Assembly (NCBI GenBank): GCA_010015655.1
Contig: ML976658.1
Coordinates: 1,135,087 to 1,199,086, forward strand
Direction of reading: 5' to 3'
Source of the DNA: Bimuria novae-zelandiae CBS 107.79
Lineage: Eukaryota; Ascomycota; Dothideomycetes; Pleosporales; Didymosphaeriaceae
Length of the DNA stretch: 64,000 bases
Shown here: positions 62,598 through 64,000 of the stretch, piece by piece
Layout: each line of letters begins with the position of its first letter
Position numbering within the stretch: the first letter of the stretch is position 1
Made by a program: the position numbers and the translations under genes
Notes under the pieces: generated by a model
Database searches by the model: none
Told to the model about the DNA's origin: nothing
The model's input: the letters and a program-made list of their open reading frames with translations, nothing else

Positions 62598-64000
62598 ACG
62601 TACATCACGAGCGAGTGACCGACACTGGCGAGTGACCAAACGTGCCAAGCCCGCACTAAAACGTACTATTACCTATAGTACAACGTAATATCTTAATAAT
62701 ATAATACTTTATTACTATTAAATAAAGCCTAGATATAGCTCGCGCTCTAGGCTATTAAATAAAACGTAACACTCTTAGTAATATTCGCTATAGTAATCTA
62801 TAAAGTCCTTAAAAGAACGCTAAGGGAAAGACGCGCTAGAATTACTTTTTAATATAACTATATACCTAACTTAATAAAGCTATTAAAGATAGAAGAATAG
62901 GTAATTATTTAGTATATACTTAACCTAAAAGCGTAAGGATTTCCGCCCTAGCTTGCTACTATTAAAGAGATAGCTAATTCTTTATTAGCTAAGTAGCATC
63001 GTAACCTTATTAGCTAACACTAGACTTTAAATTATATTACGCGTTAGCTATAGCCTATAGTAAAGTTTAATTAAAAGTATAACTACAAGAGAGTCCTCTA
63101 CAAGAATGTTAATATTATATAAAACTAGTTTACGCTTATAGAGAATACTAATGCTAAGCATAGTATTCTAAATAAAAACACTTTTAAATTTTATAAATTT
63201 AGCCTTATAATGGGTATAATATTAATTAGGGTAGTAGTTATAGGCTCTAAGCGTTAGGGATAACTAAAAAGTATATAATAAAGTAATTAGGAGTATATTA
63301 TAGTTATTTAAAATATTAATATAATAGGCTAGGTAATTCCGCCCTTCCTTATTTTTACAGGCAAATACTACCTCTCTTTTTAATATAAAAAAAGCGTCTA
63401 CCTTACAACTAGGTTATTATAGTCTCTAAGAACGGCTAGATAATAAAAAAGCTTAGTCTATAGTAGCTAAAGTACTTTAATAAATATATAAAGAGGCGTA
63501 CTATTAGCACCGCACGTTTACTTATTATTAATAGCTATAAGAGCTATAACTTGCTTATATTCTAGTAGTACTATAAGGAAAATAAAATTATTACTCTTTA
63601 TATGTCTGCCTATTCGTCGCACCTCCTGTAACTACTTAATATAGGCTATTTCCCGCCTCTAAGAAAAGCATACAGGCGCCAAGCTAAGGATCTAATACAT
63701 AACTATATTACGTATATTACTAAAATTAAGTTCCTATTCTACTTCATTATAGCTTTTAAAGCTATAATTACTAAAGGTGATATTTTTAAAAACTTTTAAG
63801 GTACTAGATTAGTTTTCCTTAACCTAAAAGTAGTAATATTAGAGCTTAATATTAAGCTATATATACTATTACCTTATCTTACTTAAAATAGTATATAGTA
63901 GTCGCAAATACCTAGTAACATGGTAGAATTTAGGTCGTAAATAAAGCTTTTTAAAGAGAGAATTTAGAGGTATGTAAATAGCTTATTAATATTAATAGTA
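62598..64000 (+). mobile_element. Third pogo/Fot1-like element, cut by the window end
   Basis: A TA (62596-62597) is followed by ACGTACATCACGAGCG, the same ACGT start as the other three pogo-like elements; the first 50 bp contain two GCGAGTGACC motifs (from about 62610 and 62628). This left end is GC-rich while the interior is very AT-rich. The right end lies outside the window, so the TIR cannot be confirmed by pairing. Confidence 0.7.
62840..64000 (+). pseudogene. Partial pogo/Fot1 transposase, strongly RIP-degraded
   Basis: Same architecture as the transposase at 59216-60855. Remnants in several apparent frames are KLLKIEE-x-VII-x-YILNLKA, FPP-LATI-KEIANSLLAK (CENP-B HTH), FKFYKFSLIMGIIL (D-x-T-GF region), VIPPFLIFTGKYYL, LLIINSYKSYN (from LLIIDGHESH) and MSAYSSHLL (63,600-63,640), then AFKA and GTRLVFLNLKVV. 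Stops are dense. Confidence 0.7.

Overview
The window looks like a filamentous ascomycete (Pezizomycotina) chromosome segment, possibly a Dothideomycete. The evidence is short GT-AG introns of 44-111 nt, a Zn2Cys6 activator, HET-domain genes, and transposons whose substitutions are almost all C-to-T or G-to-A with loss of CpA. That pattern is the signature of repeat-induced point mutation (RIP). The window has two compartments: an equilibrated, gene-bearing part (1-27,072) and a very AT-rich, gene-free transposon block (27,073-64,000). The switch falls exactly on the TA target site of a pogo/Fot1-like element.

Gene part: a small conserved fungal protein (647-1405, +); the AP-3 adaptor mu subunit with one reconstructed intron (2315-4132, +); a HET-domain gene broken by five stops (4597-7298, -); a two-ORF Tc1/mariner-like element (about 7425-12772) with a pogo-like element inserted at a TA inside its left terminal inverted repeat; a second, degraded HET gene (from 13179, +); a secreted Ser/Pro- and acidic-repeat protein (15442-17376, +); a serine-rich protein with a four-Cys zinc-ribbon-like motif (18515-19528, +); tRNA 2'-phosphotransferase (19769-20746, -); and a six-exon Zn2Cys6 transcription factor (21709-24913, -). 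About 2.1 kb upstream of that factor hold no recognisable gene.

Transposon block: the layers can be separated by matching ends and target-site duplications (TSDs). A pogo-like element (27073-62431, TSD TA) is split by Gypsy element A (27210-58871, TSD CTTAC) and by a younger pogo copy (59131-60977, TSD TA). Element A holds Gypsy element B (27973-47352, TSD GTTAT), Gypsy element E (51647-57349, TSD GCTAT) and, in its right LTR, a 173-bp solo LTR (58392-58564, TSD CTATT). Element B in turn holds Gypsy element C (29037-35728, TSD CTTAT), a solo LTR D (38063-38481, TSD ATTTC) and Copia element F (38950-44066, TSD AGGGC). Another pogo-like element starts at 62598 and leaves the window. Every coding region in the block carries stop codons.

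The most unusual signal is a small reading frame antisense to pol, between the end of pol and the downstream LTR, in three Gypsy elements (A, B, C). Each has two C-x2-C-x6/7-C type clusters (Cys often turned to Tyr by RIP) followed by a charged, helical region. Other points of note are the second ORF of the Tc1-like element, tandem motifs inside the TIRs of all four pogo-like elements, a shared GTCACGTGAC palindrome in three different LTRs, and LTRs that share one half but not the other.
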